From Agrocybe praecox (Eukaryota; Basidiomycota; Agaricomycetes; Agaricales; Agrocybaceae), in NCBI GenBank assembly GCA_964017145.1, contig OZ024843.1, positions 1,293,001 through 1,357,000 on the forward strand: a DNA stretch of 64,000 nt. The letters are read 5' to 3'. The notes beneath the pieces were generated by a model that was not told where the DNA came from, made no database searches, and saw only the letters and a program-made list of their open reading frames with translations. Every line of letters begins with the position of its first letter. Within the stretch, counting starts at the first letter, position 1. Shown one piece after another: positions 31,384 to 43,198 of the stretch. Both the position numbers and the translations under genes were made by a program.

Positions 31384-33162
31384 ATGTCTCTGGATGAGGC
31401 GATGGAGGCGACCAGAGAGAGTCTACAGAGTTCTCTTGACGAAGTACGTGTCATCGTTCAAGGTTGAAATTACGGGGGCTTTTAGTAACCACAAGGCATT
31501 GGTAGCTTATTTCACCTAGATCCTCCTCTGAATCTAAGATGCAAGCATTGCAATCTATAGAGAGGCACCTTGCAATGGCTTGTTTCAGCACAAAAAACGA
31601 TTCCATGGCGAAAGATGTGTTCATCGCTTTGCAACACACGTTCGAGTGCAATAGTATGTCTGGATTTTCTATCCGTGCGCTTGAAACTTTGAAAACTTAT
31701 TTCACCTGAAGTTCCATCTAGATTGCTTCCTTGGCTACTGATCTCGACGTCCAGACTAGAAGCGCTCACAAGCAAGGGTGTATCTGATGGTAAGCTGCCC
31801 TTGTCTCGCAACCAAGATTTTCGCTGAACATACGTCAGACGATTGTTCGGAAATTGAACAAATAGTATTGCAGCTATCTTTGGCCTTGTCTCTCTTACAA
31901 GGTGTCGCTCTCATTCACGTGCCGAGCAAGTATTACTTAGGGAGACGATCCACCCTAGAGGTAAATTCTATTTAACATTTTGTTTTTTTCTCCACGTTTT
32001 CTGACAAGAATTAAATAGATATTGCTTGAGGTCTTTCTAACCTCCCGTCATGTTCCTACAGCTTCAACTTCATCGTCCGATCCTGATCCCAAGAAGTCAA
32101 CTGCGTCACCTCCTCATTTGACGTCCATTACCTTGGATACACTCCTTTGTATACTGGTCGATTCGACTAATGCTCTTCGCGCGTTCGAAGAAGTTAGTGG
32201 CATTCACTCAGTGGTTAAAATTCTCAAACGAGCTGGTACCCCGCGTGAAGTCCGGTAAGTTGCGTTGACCCCATTCCCTAATCACTATAGCTGATCCTTA
32301 ACTTAGCATGAAATGTCTAGAGTTTTTATACTTCTATTTGCTCGATGAAACACCACAACCTAATAATGTGAAGTTAACCCAATCCACGCCACCGCCAACG
32401 GCGCCTGCCACTCCAGTGCGCCCTTCAAAGCCGTACTTGTCAAGTACGCCAATGCACCCTACATCACGATATGGTTCTTCGACGTATTCTTTCTCGACAT
32501 CGACTACAACCATGTCGACGTCAACGTCTTCGGTATCTTCATCTTCCCGCTCAACTTCCGGCAGCTCTTTCTGTTCTACCTCGTCCAATGCTTCATCGTC
32601 TACAGCGGCGTCATCGGTTCCAACGTCCCCGGTAAAAGGTACCTTCCCTCCAGGCTTGTCAAAGCCCCCTTCGAAATCACCTGGAAAACGGGTGTTGACA
32701 CCTTACAACAGTCATCGCTCGCCACCGACTTCACCTCCGTTCTCTTCAGCAGCTAAATACCCTCAATTGCGTTCTATGATGATGCTGAGAAAGGATGTCG
32801 ATTACGTCCCACAAAGCCCCAAGAAAGGGGGTTTGACTGCTAGGTTATCACACAGGAAGAGCCTGTCAACTTCATCCACTTCCACTTATTCGCGCTCGCG
32901 CTCTCAACTCTCTTTGTCAGAGTCCCATCAAGACATCGAAGCCAAGGTTTTATCAATCATGGATGCGGACATTATCAGTCCCAGCCCTCCAACTGGTGCT
33001 ATCGATATTCCCCGAGAGCCTGAAATTTCCGATAGAAAACACCAGTATGAAGGCAAATGGAAAACAACGGAGGAGAAGAAGGAATTATTGGGCACTATGT
33101 TGGGAAATGTGGATGCACTCGTTGAGGGAGTTCGCAAAGCTGGGATTTGGGGACTTGGTTAA
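31384..33162 (+). CDS. CDC14, septation initiation network component
   Basis: Six exons (31384-31443, 31506-31653, 31712-31789, 31839-31960, 32019-32254, 32307-33162) total exactly 1500 bases, 499 residues. This is the fission-yeast Cdc14 family (Pfam CDC14), the partner of the kinase Sid1, not the Cdc14 phosphatase. The first ~230 residues are armadillo-like: LLPWLLISTSRLEALTSKG, IVLQLSLALSLLQGVALIH, LDTLLCILVDSTNALRAFEE and VRMKCLEFLYFYLLDE. The following ~200 residues are Ser/Thr/Pro-rich and probably disordered, a larger insert than in S. pombe. The C-terminus MMMLRKDVDYVPQSPKKGG and ELLGTMLGNVDALVEGVRK closes the family signature. It acts at spindle pole bodies to trigger septation. Confidence 0.88.
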
Positions 33163-33333
33163 CATCCAAAGGAGCGGAAAATGTGGTATTATGTTTCTCG
33201 TTTAAATTATTCTGCTATCCATCTTCTATATGTATGTCGTTGTTGTCGTTACACTTTGCTTTCGTATTGCTCTCATTCAAAATGATGCAATGTCATGCCG
33301 TTTTTGTTTGTCACACAAAATAATTCAACTAAT

Positions 33334-33780
33334 TTATTGTCGAGTGATTTTTCCAACGTTGTCGACTGGTGGAGCACCCCATACCAGTGTCTTGCTTTGC
33401 TGATGAAGTAACCAAGGGAGTTTGTTGTCTAATAGTAGCAATAGGCCCCTTGGCTTCGCTGTTGATGATTCCTTCTTTGCAATTTCTTCAAGAACGACGG
33501 ATTTCGTTGGTGTTGGTATTGTTGTTGCAGGTCCAGGAGCAGGGATTGTTATGTTCGTAGTTCCTTCGGTTGCTTTGGCAAGAACGCCAGCCCCTAACCC
33601 CGTCCCAGTCCCTGTAGATGCTAATGCCTCTGCTTCCTCGTCCACGTCGTCGAATATATCTTGCTTCACGGCGCTGATCGAATAAGCCCATACGCCGACG
33701 GCAAATGCTGCCAGAGAGATTCCTAGAAATGCATTCTTCAAGCGGTATGGTTCACGAGCACGTTTGAGGCCCGGTGACAT
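33334..33780 (-). CDS. COA3: COA3, cytochrome c oxidase assembly factor
   Basis: A single-exon frame of 148 residues. The N-terminus carries the Coa3 signature: LKRAREPYRLKNAFLG followed by one membrane span (AAFAVGVWAYSISAV) and KQDIFDDVDEEA. Coa3 sits in the inner mitochondrial membrane and stabilises newly made Cox1 with Cox14. The C-terminal ~85 residues are low-complexity (GTGTGLGAG, PAPGPATTIPTPT) and then end WLLHQQSKTLVWGAPPVDN, a longer tail than in yeast, as in other basidiomycetes. It is convergent with CDC14. Confidence 0.9.
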   Translation of the reverse strand: MSPGLKRAREPYRLKNAFLGISLAAFAVGVWAYSISAVKQDIFDDVDEEAEALASTGTGTGLGAGVLAKATEGTTNITIPAPGPATTIPTPTKSVVLEEIAKKESSTAKPRGLLLLLDNKLPWLLHQQSKTLVWGAPPVDNVGKITRQ

Positions 33781-34752
33781 CGTCTAATAAGCCATATTCA
33801 TTGCGGAGCAGAGGTTCCGAGGCAGTAAGTTCGTCAATTGGCCAACCTACAGTAACGGGATTGTGGGCTACTTACACCGGATTTTGGACGATACGACTTT
33901 GCGGCTTCTCTTCTGTCGATATATTGCGACATTTTAATGGGAATTTGCTTAGCACTGAGCGAATGGAATCAGATATGTCTGGAAAGCAAGCAATTCGAGA
34001 GAGGGATGTGGTCGAAAACAAGCCGGAGTTCACAAGCGGGCCATGCCGCGTGTTAGTTCAATTTGGAAATTCACTTTATTTACAACTTGACCAGACTCAG
34101 CCAGGCCTCTGATGATGTTACTGCGCTGCGCCCCTTTCATGAGATCTGCTGGAATATTACTTTCTGTCACTGTTCCACCTTCACTGGATACTAGGCCTGT
34201 GCGCTGTGTGCGATGCTATCCAGCGGTACATATAAACTTGGTACCTAATACTACCCTTGCATTTCCAACGGAAAATTTTCCCAGTTTAATGCTTGTTCCT
34301 ATTTAAATCCCATGAAGTTGGCCACGTCCTCTGGTTTCAGGGCGATCTCGCCTAAACAGGTGGCGTACTACTGGCTGTATCAATCATGTACAACGTGAGA
34401 CCGACCCTCTAAGGATTTGCTAACAATGACGGAACTACTTACGCCTTTCCGTCGCCCACATTCAATTCTCTTGGTTGGTATGTCCGGCGCCCACGTTACT
34501 CATGAATTCAATTAGCCTAGCCTCTGGTTTTCAGACGTGCACAACAGGGTAAAGACGAACTGGACGAAATTGAAAGTTACGTTTACGTGTACAGAATAAT
34601 TGCAGCGGCGCACAGGGTGTATGTGCGTGGTGGCTTTCTTTGTTCATGCGTTCCTATATATACGTTTTCTCCCTCCACTACCAAGAGACCGACAACCAGC
34701 AACTCCTGAACGCATTCTCCTGGGATTCATCCCGCCGTTCAAGAATAACAAG
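33781..34752. other. Intergenic, shared upstream region
   Basis: Upstream of both COA3 (minus) and the DUF6533 gene (plus). A plus-strand open frame of about 110 codons at 33774-34112 overlaps the COA3 start and has no recognisable features. Confidence 0.5.
34655..34662 (+). promoter_or_regulatory. TATA box of DUF6533 gene
   Basis: TATATATA lies about 90 bases upstream of the start codon, followed by a C/T-rich stretch. Confidence 0.45.
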
Positions 34753-36586
34753 ATGGATTTGCATGCAATCGCCGTTAATGCTCTACGTTTGCAGCAATTA
34801 TCGGCCTTCCTTGCAGGTGAGTTCCGTCGCTCCCGGTGCTCGCATACTCTGGCTCATTTTGGAGTCCAGCTGCAGGAGCTACTTGTACTTTGTATGATTA
34901 TCGTATGTGTTTTTGTTTCTGGTCATCGACTGGTTTAATTCCCTGACATCTGGCCGCGCCTTCTTTTCCAGTTCTCACTCTTGACCTCGAGGTATGTAAT
35001 TCGGTTTCGACAAAGTCAACCTGCTAACGCAGCTGTATGCCAACTAGGTGGACTTCGTCTGGGTGATACTACGTGCTCTGGTTTATTTGAGATGCAAAAA
35101 CTTACGACTTTTGGATGGTAGAAAAGGAGCAAAATGACTCTAGTCCATATCCTATTCGTTCTGGTGAGCTCAAGCTTCTCTCTTATTCCAACCATGTAAT
35201 ATCTATCGTTGATTGTGTCACTCCCCAGAATCGATACATGGGAGTGGCCACACAATTGTGAGTGTCAGCCTGCTAAGGTCCTATACATGCTGACATGCTG
35301 TTCTGTTTTGATAGGTATACTGTGTTTAGTGGGTGCACTTGGCAAGACTGAAATAGGAAGTTGCTAACTTCTTGAATTGCCTTCCAGTTTTTGTACGGCA
35401 CCTTACGGATACAAACCACCAAGTACGTGAACCTTGACTTCCGTTATGCAGTTTTCTACTTATCTATTCACTCGTCATCGTTAGATGTACTTTCTCATTT
35501 TTATGGATTTGTGCTGTTATTCAATTGATTTTTATTAGCTGTGAGTCTCAACTTCCCTTCTTTATAACATTTTAAATTGCTCTTCAACTAGCACTAATGA
35601 ACATCCTACAATAGGTGATCTAGCGATGTCCCATCTTGCCATAACTTTTCTGGCGACATTAGTCACCTTTTCAATGCAGGGTAAATTAACCCCCGCTTCA
35701 TTTGTACAGATGGTTGGACTAACTCAATTTGGTGGTGATTCTCTGAACTTATTTCCTGCAGGCATTATGGTTTTTCGCGTCTCGAGCATGCACGCTCATG
35801 ATAAAACCATCATTCACATTCTTTGCCTCGCCTTCGCGTTTGAAATTCTCAGTGTGTTATCAATAATAAGCGTCAGTTCATTTTTCAGAATCGGTAAGCC
35901 GCTCATGTTTCCTGCGCTTCATTGTAATCTTTGAGCGTATACAGACGGTTTTGATATCCATCTTTGATTAGATGTACCTGACCTGGGGTCTCCTTTGGGT
36001 ATCCACTTGTGCTCAACGAAGCATTTCCCTGCCTGGACATTCTTTGGTTGGGTTCCTATTGGTGCCTTCGAAATATTAATTCTGTCGCTTTCTGTTAAAG
36101 TCGCTGTCCAATATTATCGATCTGTCGGAACACTCCATCGATTTTCTCTCCAGTCAAACAGACTACCTCGGCTTGCGTATATTTTATTCAGGGACAGCAT
36201 TACGTTCCCATTTTTGTAAGTGCTCATCTATGATTTCAGTCTATGTTGTACCGAGAAGAGCTTCTAATGACATCCTACTTTCTTTTGTGGCGGATTAGCT
36301 TTTGCTCAGTTTGCATGCTGGCTCTCCTCACTGCACTACGTATTTCGGTGCGCCCTTTATTATCGGATCCACTTCTTTTTCTTACAATCCTATGTAGCCT
36401 GAAATTGCTTCTGTTTGTACGCCTATCGCTAATTTTGCGCCATGTATCTTTGGCTCTCGACTTATACTCAACCTCAGAGAGGCATATCACTTGCCTTTCT
36501 CAAGGGAATGTAGCGTCCGGCCCGAAAATGATATCCAATTTGCTCAGTCTGACGACGACGACGAAGGTTATATAGAAGGCACATAA
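34753..36586 (+). CDS. DUF6533 multi-span membrane protein
   Basis: Many small exons. After MDLHAIAVNALRLQQLSAFL the spliced text gives GATCTLYDYVLTLDLEVDFVW, then KRSKMTLVHILFVLNRYMG. This is the DUF6533 signature (an LYDYxLTxDxEVxxxW motif plus a FLLNRY motif) found widely in mushroom fungi. Several hydrophobic spans follow (LWICAVIQLIFIS, AMSHLAITFLATLVTF and others), giving about seven in total. The last exon ends LILNLREAYHLPFSREC and an acidic tail QSDDDDEGYIEGT. The family resembles seven-span receptors in layout but has no known function, and it is heavily amplified in Agaricomycetes. Internal joints between 35280 and 36240 were not all resolved. Confidence 0.75.
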
Positions 36587-37272
36587 TACTCATAGTAGAT
36601 GGGTAATAAATGACTCGTCGGTTATAATATGTAAAATAAATAAAAATCTCGTGGGGAAGAACTTTGCGGATGGTTAAATAGGCTATTCCAGCACTGGAAA
36701 AGAGCCGGCAGGGTTTTATACCACAACCTCCTTTGGCCCTTTACATCTTGCACACTTTTGACATGGCAATGAGGGCAAATGAGAATGATCTTGAACTTGA
36801 TAATCGGACCAACATATCGGAGTTCAAATTTTAAGTCCGGCCGCGGTCCACAATACTTTCGGAAAGGTCGGTCTCATCCGATTTCCTATCTTTCTCTCGT
36901 CGATGATGCAAAGAAAACTACTCAGCTCTACCACATCATGGCTCTTCTTGCATCCATCAGTCAGATGGAGAATTTAAAAGACATTATACTGGAAATTCTA
37001 GGGCTTTCAGCAATCATTTTAGCTTTCAACAGCCCATCTAGATTGCTGTGCCACCGGCGGACCCGCGTCTATACGACCCCATGGTCACTTCTATTCATAA
37101 GCACCAGGAGTGAGAAACTACAAAGGAAGCAAGACAGGGGGTGCACAAGACCATATTCATTCCACTGAACCGCCATCACTATCAACTATACGCAGGATAG
37201 GTGGTCGGTTTTCTGTTCATTACCTTGGGATGTAGTCTGAACTGAGTTTGCTTTGTAGCAAATCATTTCATC
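36587..37272. other. Intergenic
   Basis: A plus-strand open frame of 129 codons at 36779-37168 shows no domain and is not supported as a gene. Confidence 0.5.
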
Positions 37273-38961
37273 ATGACCGGCTTCAGGTTTCCTAATTGCC
37301 AGGACGATTGCTTCTGCCCCTCCTTGAATTTAACGGTCAATAATGCATTGGATGACTGCAAAACTACAGGATCACAGCTATGTGAGGCATGCGACGAATT
37401 ATCAGAGCTGGAAGCTCAGATCCTGGCCGCCCACGACATATTGGTCGTTCTTAAGGCGAAATACCAAGTCGCGAAAGCGAAAGTCAACGACAACCACGAC
37501 CGCTTCTCTTCTGGCCGCATTCCAGTTGAGGTCGTCTCTCGGATCTTCGAAAGTTATATTGAAGATGCTGATAAAGAAGACGCTGGCACGGACTCTGCGA
37601 AAGATCCTGCGTACGAGCACCATGACCAACCATTGGCGGCATACCAAAGATCTGGAAGGGCTCTGTCCAGGTCATTGAAGATTCTTACGAGCGTATGTTC
37701 AAATTGGCGATACATTGCACGCACCACTCCCAGTCTTTGGACTTCAATCATTATTTCAATTGAAGGAGATATTATGAGTCAACAATGGATACCGGAAATG
37801 GTGGAAAGGTGGCTCGGTCGCTCTGGTGGCCTACCTTTAAACATCACAATCTACGAAGTTGACGAGCACGTCGCAAAACCATGTATCAAACCATTAGTGG
37901 AGCTTGTATTAAAATACATCCCGCGGTGGAGTAGCCTCAGAGTCCATTCACCCCGCGCCGAAAAGCTATTGCTTGATGGTTTTGCAGCAAATTCATCATA
38001 TGCAAGAGTACTACAGCACGTCGAATTCTGCGGGGATACATTTTCAGCCCCCATACCAGACGTGCCAACTCTCAGGACCCTCCGCCTGTTCTACCAGGCT
38101 CAACAAGGATTGGGAAACTGCTGGCAGTACTTAACAGTATTGCGCTTCGACACGATTGCGATCCGAGATGCGTTTACTATCCTCTCTTACGCCACCTGTG
38201 TGGTTGACTGCACGGTCTGGATTAGCGGAATTCGGGAAAATCTTCCTAAAATCCCTCTGAAGAAGATTGTGCTTCCTCGTCTCAAATATCTGGCGTTTGG
38301 TGGCGCAAACCAAACTTACCGAGGTGGACTACCATTTTCAATCTTGGATGTTATACTACGATATGTGGAAGCCCCTTCATTAGACACCCTCGTCCTCAAA
38401 GAATTTTGGGGAGGCAGCAGTTATCTACACGGACCAACTTTATTTTCGGAGATGATTCCTGTATTCCGAGAGTGGATCCAGCAGACGGCCTTGACCAAGG
38501 TCACGATTACCGGGGTCAACCATCTCAGAGACAACGAGTTCCTACAGATATTCGAAGCAATGCCCAGCACCGTCGAACATGTCGTAATATCCTCTGCAGA
38601 GCGCAGGTTGTTGGGTTGGAACTTGATCTTGGACCTCTTCTTCCAGGATCTACACAAATCGAGCGATGTGCTGCTACCAAACCTGCACCGGCTAGAATAT
38701 TGGGGTTGCCAGAATTTCCAATGGAGCAATGTAGTGGATACATTGCGCATACGTAACGGTACCTTCTCGGCTGACGGTCTCCGTTTCGACTTCCATTTGT
38801 ATACCGGTGGGCGGTACATCGATGCGCGGAAACATGATTTGAGTCATCAAATCGTGTCAGATATCATAGCGCTTCAAGGACAACAGGGATCATATATCGC
38901 TATTACAGACGCAGACGATAATTCTGACCTGTTGGAGAAGGTCCTACAGGCAAAGGAATAA
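37273..38961 (+). CDS. F-box protein
   Basis: An intronless 562-residue frame. A short coiled region (LSELEAQILAAHDILVVLKA) precedes the F-box-like motif at about residues 77-150: GRIPVEVVSRIFESYI, then LTSVCSNWRYIARTTPSLWTSI. The remaining ~400 residues resemble the degenerate leucine-rich repeats of mushroom F-box proteins (PTLRTLRLFYQAQ, PRLKYLAFGGANQ, PSLDTLVLKEFWG, MPSTVEHVVIS). The family is strongly expanded in Agaricomycetes and is thought to select substrates for SCF ubiquitin ligases; this member's target cannot be inferred. Confidence 0.87.
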   Translation: MTGFRFPNCQDDCFCPSLNLTVNNALDDCKTTGSQLCEACDELSELEAQILAAHDILVVLKAKYQVAKAKVNDNHDRFSSGRIPVEVVSRIFESYIEDADKEDAGTDSAKDPAYEHHDQPLAAYQRSGRALSRSLKILTSVCSNWRYIARTTPSLWTSIIISIEGDIMSQQWIPEMVERWLGRSGGLPLNITIYEVDEHVAKPCIKPLVELVLKYIPRWSSLRVHSPRAEKLLLDGFAANSSYARVLQHVEFCGDTFSAPIPDVPTLRTLRLFYQAQQGLGNCWQYLTVLRFDTIAIRDAFTILSYATCVVDCTVWISGIRENLPKIPLKKIVLPRLKYLAFGGANQTYRGGLPFSILDVILRYVEAPSLDTLVLKEFWGGSSYLHGPTLFSEMIPVFREWIQQTALTKVTITGVNHLRDNEFLQIFEAMPSTVEHVVISSAERRLLGWNLILDLFFQDLHKSSDVLLPNLHRLEYWGCQNFQWSNVVDTLRIRNGTFSADGLRFDFHLYTGGRYIDARKHDLSHQIVSDIIALQGQQGSYIAITDADDNSDLLEKVLQAKE

Positions 38962-39902
38962 ATGTTGGACGACAACAAATTTTGTAACAAGACGAAAAGG
39001 ATGTACTTATGGTCGTAGTACACATGTACAGAATATCTGAGGTGACTAGTTGACTGGTGACAACTATCAAGATGAATCCAAGAGATAAGTGCATGATTGT
39101 GGATCCTACTTCGCCGGCGACTTGTTCCTTTTCTTTTATCGAAATTTCTTTCGAGTACTATATTGCCTTCATCAACAGCCTCCTGTTCACTAACTGCAAA
39201 GGCGACTGTTCGGCGTTAAAAGAATGGGAATACCACCACCAACTTCCAAGTTCAACGAAATGACCAAATTCACGAATGAACGAAACACTCAGCAAATACC
39301 AAGTAACTCTTCCACTACTTACACCAACAGAAGAGTCGGAGACTATAAAGTCACATGCATAAATAAGATCCGACACAAACGTCAAGCTTTCAAGATCGAA
39401 TGAGCACTGAGCAAGATCCGAGAGCGAGCGGGTCTAACCAAACGATAAGTGAGAGTGGCGGTGGTAAAAAAAAAAAAAAGGCATTTTCACATTCATAATA
39501 ATAGTAGAAAACAAAACAGATGGAACATGAAGAGGAAGTAAACCAGAAAGCAAGAAGAGAAGAAGAAAAGAGACATGAACAAGCCCCGAAAAAGGGAAGT
39601 TGTCAAAAAACAGGTAATACACTTGCAAATCTTGAGACAGAAAAAATGGTCATGAAAAAAATGGAATGCTGAAGAAAAAGAAAAAACCACCAGTTTGGCT
39701 CCAAGGAGAGTGAGAGGGAATAGAGTAGGGTAAGAGGGTAAATGAGGAGGAACAAGGAGTGCAAGGTGGGTGATTCTGATGACGATGATGATCCAAAAGT
39801 AGAACACCAGGGGAAAAAAGCAGAAAGAGAAGAAAAGATGGCAAAAATGAAGGAGAAAGGCGGAAAACTAATCGACAGGGAGAAAAAAAAAGAAACAATC
39901 GA
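38962..39902. other. Convergent intergenic region, purine-rich
   Basis: Contains an A(14) run at 39466-39479 and a strongly purine-biased plus strand from about 39440 to 39900. The long minus-strand open frames here are of low-complexity Phe/Leu/Ser composition and result from that bias. Confidence 0.6.
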
Positions 39903-41340
39903 TCAAGCCTTCCTATCTAAATCGCCATACGATGGTAGCAAACCCTCATCAGGCGAAATATCCAGCTTGATCCTTCCAGTCGTCTCACGAGACGCACTCC
40001 TACGATGGCCATGGTGATGGTGGTGTCGTCTGTGATGGTGACGCGACCGCGTCGATGACGACAACGAGGGTAAGGAAGACAGAGATGGGATCCATGCTTC
40101 TGTCGCTTGTTCTTGGAGCTCTTTCGGTAGCGTATGTCTCGGTACTGGCGCATACACTAGCTCAATTTCAGCGCCTCCATTCTCGACGTCAGTGTCATAT
40201 ATAGTCGTCTTGTTAGTCGGCAGCACGAAGATGCGTTGCATTGGCAGCGAAGCTGAGATTAAATCAGATGAATGTGGATTGGCGTTTAGGGAGCGTGGGT
40301 TTGTCGATGGTGACAATGTTGATGTTGATGCGGTAGCAGTTGTAGAAGAGAATGAGAAACATGAGGATTTGGGTGATGCAGAGCAGGAGGGACTGCGTTG
40401 GTGGTAGTGGTGATGTCTTGCGAGATGAGAATAGTAATTCGATACTGCGAGTAAGAAATGGAGCTAGACGAGTTGATATCGTTAGCACAAATTCAGTGAT
40501 AGATAAACAGCCAGTGAGATAGATAGCACGAAACGCCTGTTTCATTTTACCCCTTTAACAGGGTCGATGATGTAACCTTAATGAGACCCGATCCAAAGCC
40601 ACAATTCGAATGCGGTATTCGTCGCCCAACATGGTTCAGACGGTAGTGCACAGCCGAACCTCCTTGCGACACTGCAGAAAACAGATAGAAAAAAATGATG
40701 ACTCACTCGAATGACCATTATCACAAACATGAAAGCCAACCCCGCAAAGACAGCACGTTCCAGCCATTGTTCGCAGTTCTCCAGGTTGAGACCAATCTCG
40801 AGCATATCCCGCATCATCTCGGGATGGTGCGAGAAGGCCTCGCAAACGCCTGCTCGAGCAGGACTTAGGAAGGCGGCATAGGTTGCCAGGGCGGTAAAGA
40901 ATGCACAGAATGAAAAGTCAGCTATCGAGTAGTCACGGTAAAACCGAACATGAGAGGGCTTGTGCTATACATCGGGGTCAGCAAGAGCGATAAAATGCAA
41001 GAGAGAGAAAGACATACTTTGAGCACACCATGAAAGCCCAAAATACAAGCTGATGCAGCAGAGGCAAAGTAGAGGGAAAGGAGACCCCAGATAATCTTGA
41101 TGCCTGTTAACTGCCACTTATCGCCAGAAAGCTCCCAGTCGCTCTCTGGCTCCCACTTGACAGACCGCCATGTTGCGAGAACTTGGATGGTGAGGACAGA
41201 ATTTGTGATTGCTCCGAGAAGAGTGATAATAGCAGTAGCAGTCCTGTTTCGCATGATGGTAGAAGGAAAGAAGAGAAAGGTGAGGTCTAGGATGAATGAG
41301 AGACGCGCTATGCTTACCAAGCTGCACCACGTCGGGCCAT
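39903..41340 (-). CDS. Four-span membrane protein, function unknown
   Basis: The best start is MARRGAAW at 41340, spliced over a GTAAGC intron to TATAIITLLGAITNSVLTIQVL; the alternative start MRNRTATAI at 41254 lies inside that intron. Membrane spans are IITLLGAITNSVLTIQVLA, GIKIIWGLLSLYFASAASA, FSFCAFFTALATYAAFL and AVFAGLAFMFVIMVI. The next exon (about 40465-39903) gives LHFLLAVSNYYSHLARHHH, then a long Ser/Thr-rich and His-rich cytosolic tail (HHHRRHHHHHGHRR) ending SYGDLDRKA. The acidic-aromatic stretch SVKWEPESDWELSGDKWQLTG lies in the first loop. It resembles uncharacterised tetraspan proteins of basidiomycetes; no enzyme motif is visible. Confidence 0.7.
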
Positions 41341-42616
41341 AATGGATTCTGAAGAAAGTAAAGGAGAAGGAGGAAGACAACGACAGGTTTGTCAACGCCT
41401 CAATCCTTTTCCCACGCCTTACCGGGCTCCCTCTCATTCTCCTCCTTCCGATTAATCACAGGACGGCCTCACATGAATGATTTTATTATTCTCAGGCCTT
41501 GTATATTCCTCACAAAATCATCTTCCTCTGAGCTCGAGCTCTCTCTTTTTTTCTATCATGTCAACTTGCTGACGATGACCACCGCTCGGCAGTGGCTTGG
41601 TAATATGACTCCACTTGCGCAACGGATGCGTATCGTAAGTACATTTGGCAAGTCCCTTTCCAGTAACGGTAAACGTCCGATATTCTGCTGTGTATGTTTT
41701 TCCGTCATCTCTGGTGGGTCGACTTTTTCTGCTTGCAAAAATCATATTATCCAATTACAGATTTAGCTTCCCCAATCCAAAGGAAAAAAAGTCCATGAAT
41801 CACGCAACCCAAAGCAACTCAGGTCAGTCAGCCTGTCCGTCTACGGCCGTCGTCCGACTCTGCATCCGCAAATCTTCCGAATAATGCGATCACGCCTTGT
41901 GCTCTTTCTCATCATCCGGTTTCTCGTTGGACGCCCCGTCCCGCATTCCGCCATGAAAATGAGTATATAACATCCAAACCCACTTCGAGGGCCAACACGT
42001 TCTATCTGGCTGGCCGTCGCGCATCTCACAATTTGTTGTGTGCACATCGTGCGCGATCGTCAGCATCATTTCACATCAATTCCTTTCCATCCGAATGGAA
42101 CCATTTCTGTCCGCACATACTAAAAATAAATCGGCTACAACTCATCCGAGCTTTTGGTGATACAAAATATTCTTCAACGAGTTGTTCCTGCTCGCCCCAG
42201 AGTCCTATTATCATCGTCTAGGCTCTAGTATAAGTACTCTAACAACCTACGGGAAAATATCTTGATTCAGTTCAATTTCTAGAGCCTGGGCATACATACA
42301 CTCATAACCCATGGAAAAATTGACACTCGTACGATCGAATCAACCGCCCATACACAAGGAGCAATCTTAGTTCACTTTGATGCATCAATCGGCACAGGCG
42401 CCAAACTCACCTCAAGTTATATATACTTACGCAGTTGCAGAAAGTGCGTACTGCGATCATACAGTATTTTACCTATTCCGTACTACTATATCACTGTTTG
42501 TGAAATGATTTTGCAAACAACTGTACTGAGGACGTATTTCTACGTTCCCGCGTCCGATTACTGAGTGAGGTTTTGTACTATACTGGGCTCAAGGATTCCA
42601 AACTGACTGTACTTCG
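41341..42616. other. Intergenic
   Basis: Open frames up to ~125 codons at 41389-41766 show no domain. No repeat was found apart from the left target duplication of the MITE at its end. Confidence 0.5.
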
Positions 42617-42624
42617 CAGTGAGT
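42617..42624. repeat. Left target-site duplication CAGTGAGT
   Basis: Perfect 8-bp copy matching 43199-43206 on the other side of the MITE. Confidence 0.93.
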
Positions 42625-43198
42625 TAGGGTTGCGTATAAAATTCCCGAGTAGGCATATAATAGGGTAAATTACAGCTCCGCAATTTTCCGTTAGGCAAAA
42701 AATGTAAATTAAGGTGTAAATTAATATTTTTCTATAAACCACGTGATATTTTGAAATAAATTCGATTTTTCGCCTCCTGAGTTCGTAAAGACCTTAAAAA
42801 GCGCGCAAATAATCTATACCCATCTGTCGAGGTCAAATTAAAATGAACCTCTTTCTTCCTCTTCTAGATTGTCGAGGACCGCTAGTATCTTGTCTATATT
42901 GTGTGGTCTGCGCGTGACCGGGGCGTCTGACACGAGGATTTCTTCGATTTCAACAGACGCGAGGTTGAAGTCGCTGTCGTGACTCGTCGCCTTGTTCAGG
43001 AAGATCTACCGGCGGAAAATTGGCACAGTAATCATGGGAGTTCTGCCGTCGTCGACCAGACTTTTTTCACGTGCCATATATTATTTACAATTATAAATGC
43101 ACCTCATAAGCACTCAGGCATATAATAGGTAAATTAATGTAAATTACCTATGTAAATTACACTTTGTAAAAAATACCCCAATTTTATACGCAACCCTA
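42625..43198. mobile_element. Non-autonomous hAT-type element (MITE), 574 bp
   Basis: Perfect 19-bp terminal inverted repeats (TAGGGTTGCGTATAAAATT at the left, its reverse complement at the right end) are flanked by an 8-bp duplication CAGTGAGT. An 8-bp target duplication with short TIRs is the mark of the hAT superfamily. Subterminal AT-rich motifs (TGTAAATTA-like) repeat near both ends, and GGCATATAATAGG occurs near both ends in the same orientation. No transposase is encoded, so movement would need a source element elsewhere. Intact TIRs and target sites imply a fairly recent insertion. Confidence 0.92.
42838..43077 (-). pseudogene. Decayed passenger reading frame inside the MITE
   Basis: From ATG at 43077 the minus strand reads 23 codons (MAREKSLVDDGRTPMITVPI), one in-frame TAG, then 55 more codons to a stop, including VEIEEILVSDAPVTRRPHNI and acidic ending LDNLEEEERGSF. 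The TAG lies in CGGTAG, so it could instead be an intron acceptor. I do not recognise the family. It may be a remnant of an element-borne or captured gene, or chance. Confidence 0.35.

Noticed and set aside
31384..33162. Cdc14 phosphatase
   Set aside because: No HCx5R phosphatase loop; sequence fits the unrelated SIN Cdc14 family.
36779..37168. 129-codon plus-strand frame upstream of the F-box gene
   Set aside because: No domain, no promoter signal, Arg/Ser-rich chance composition.
39434..39900. Several long minus-strand open frames of Phe/Leu/Ser-rich sequence
   Set aside because: They follow from the purine-biased plus strand, overlap each other in different frames and have no domain or splice support.
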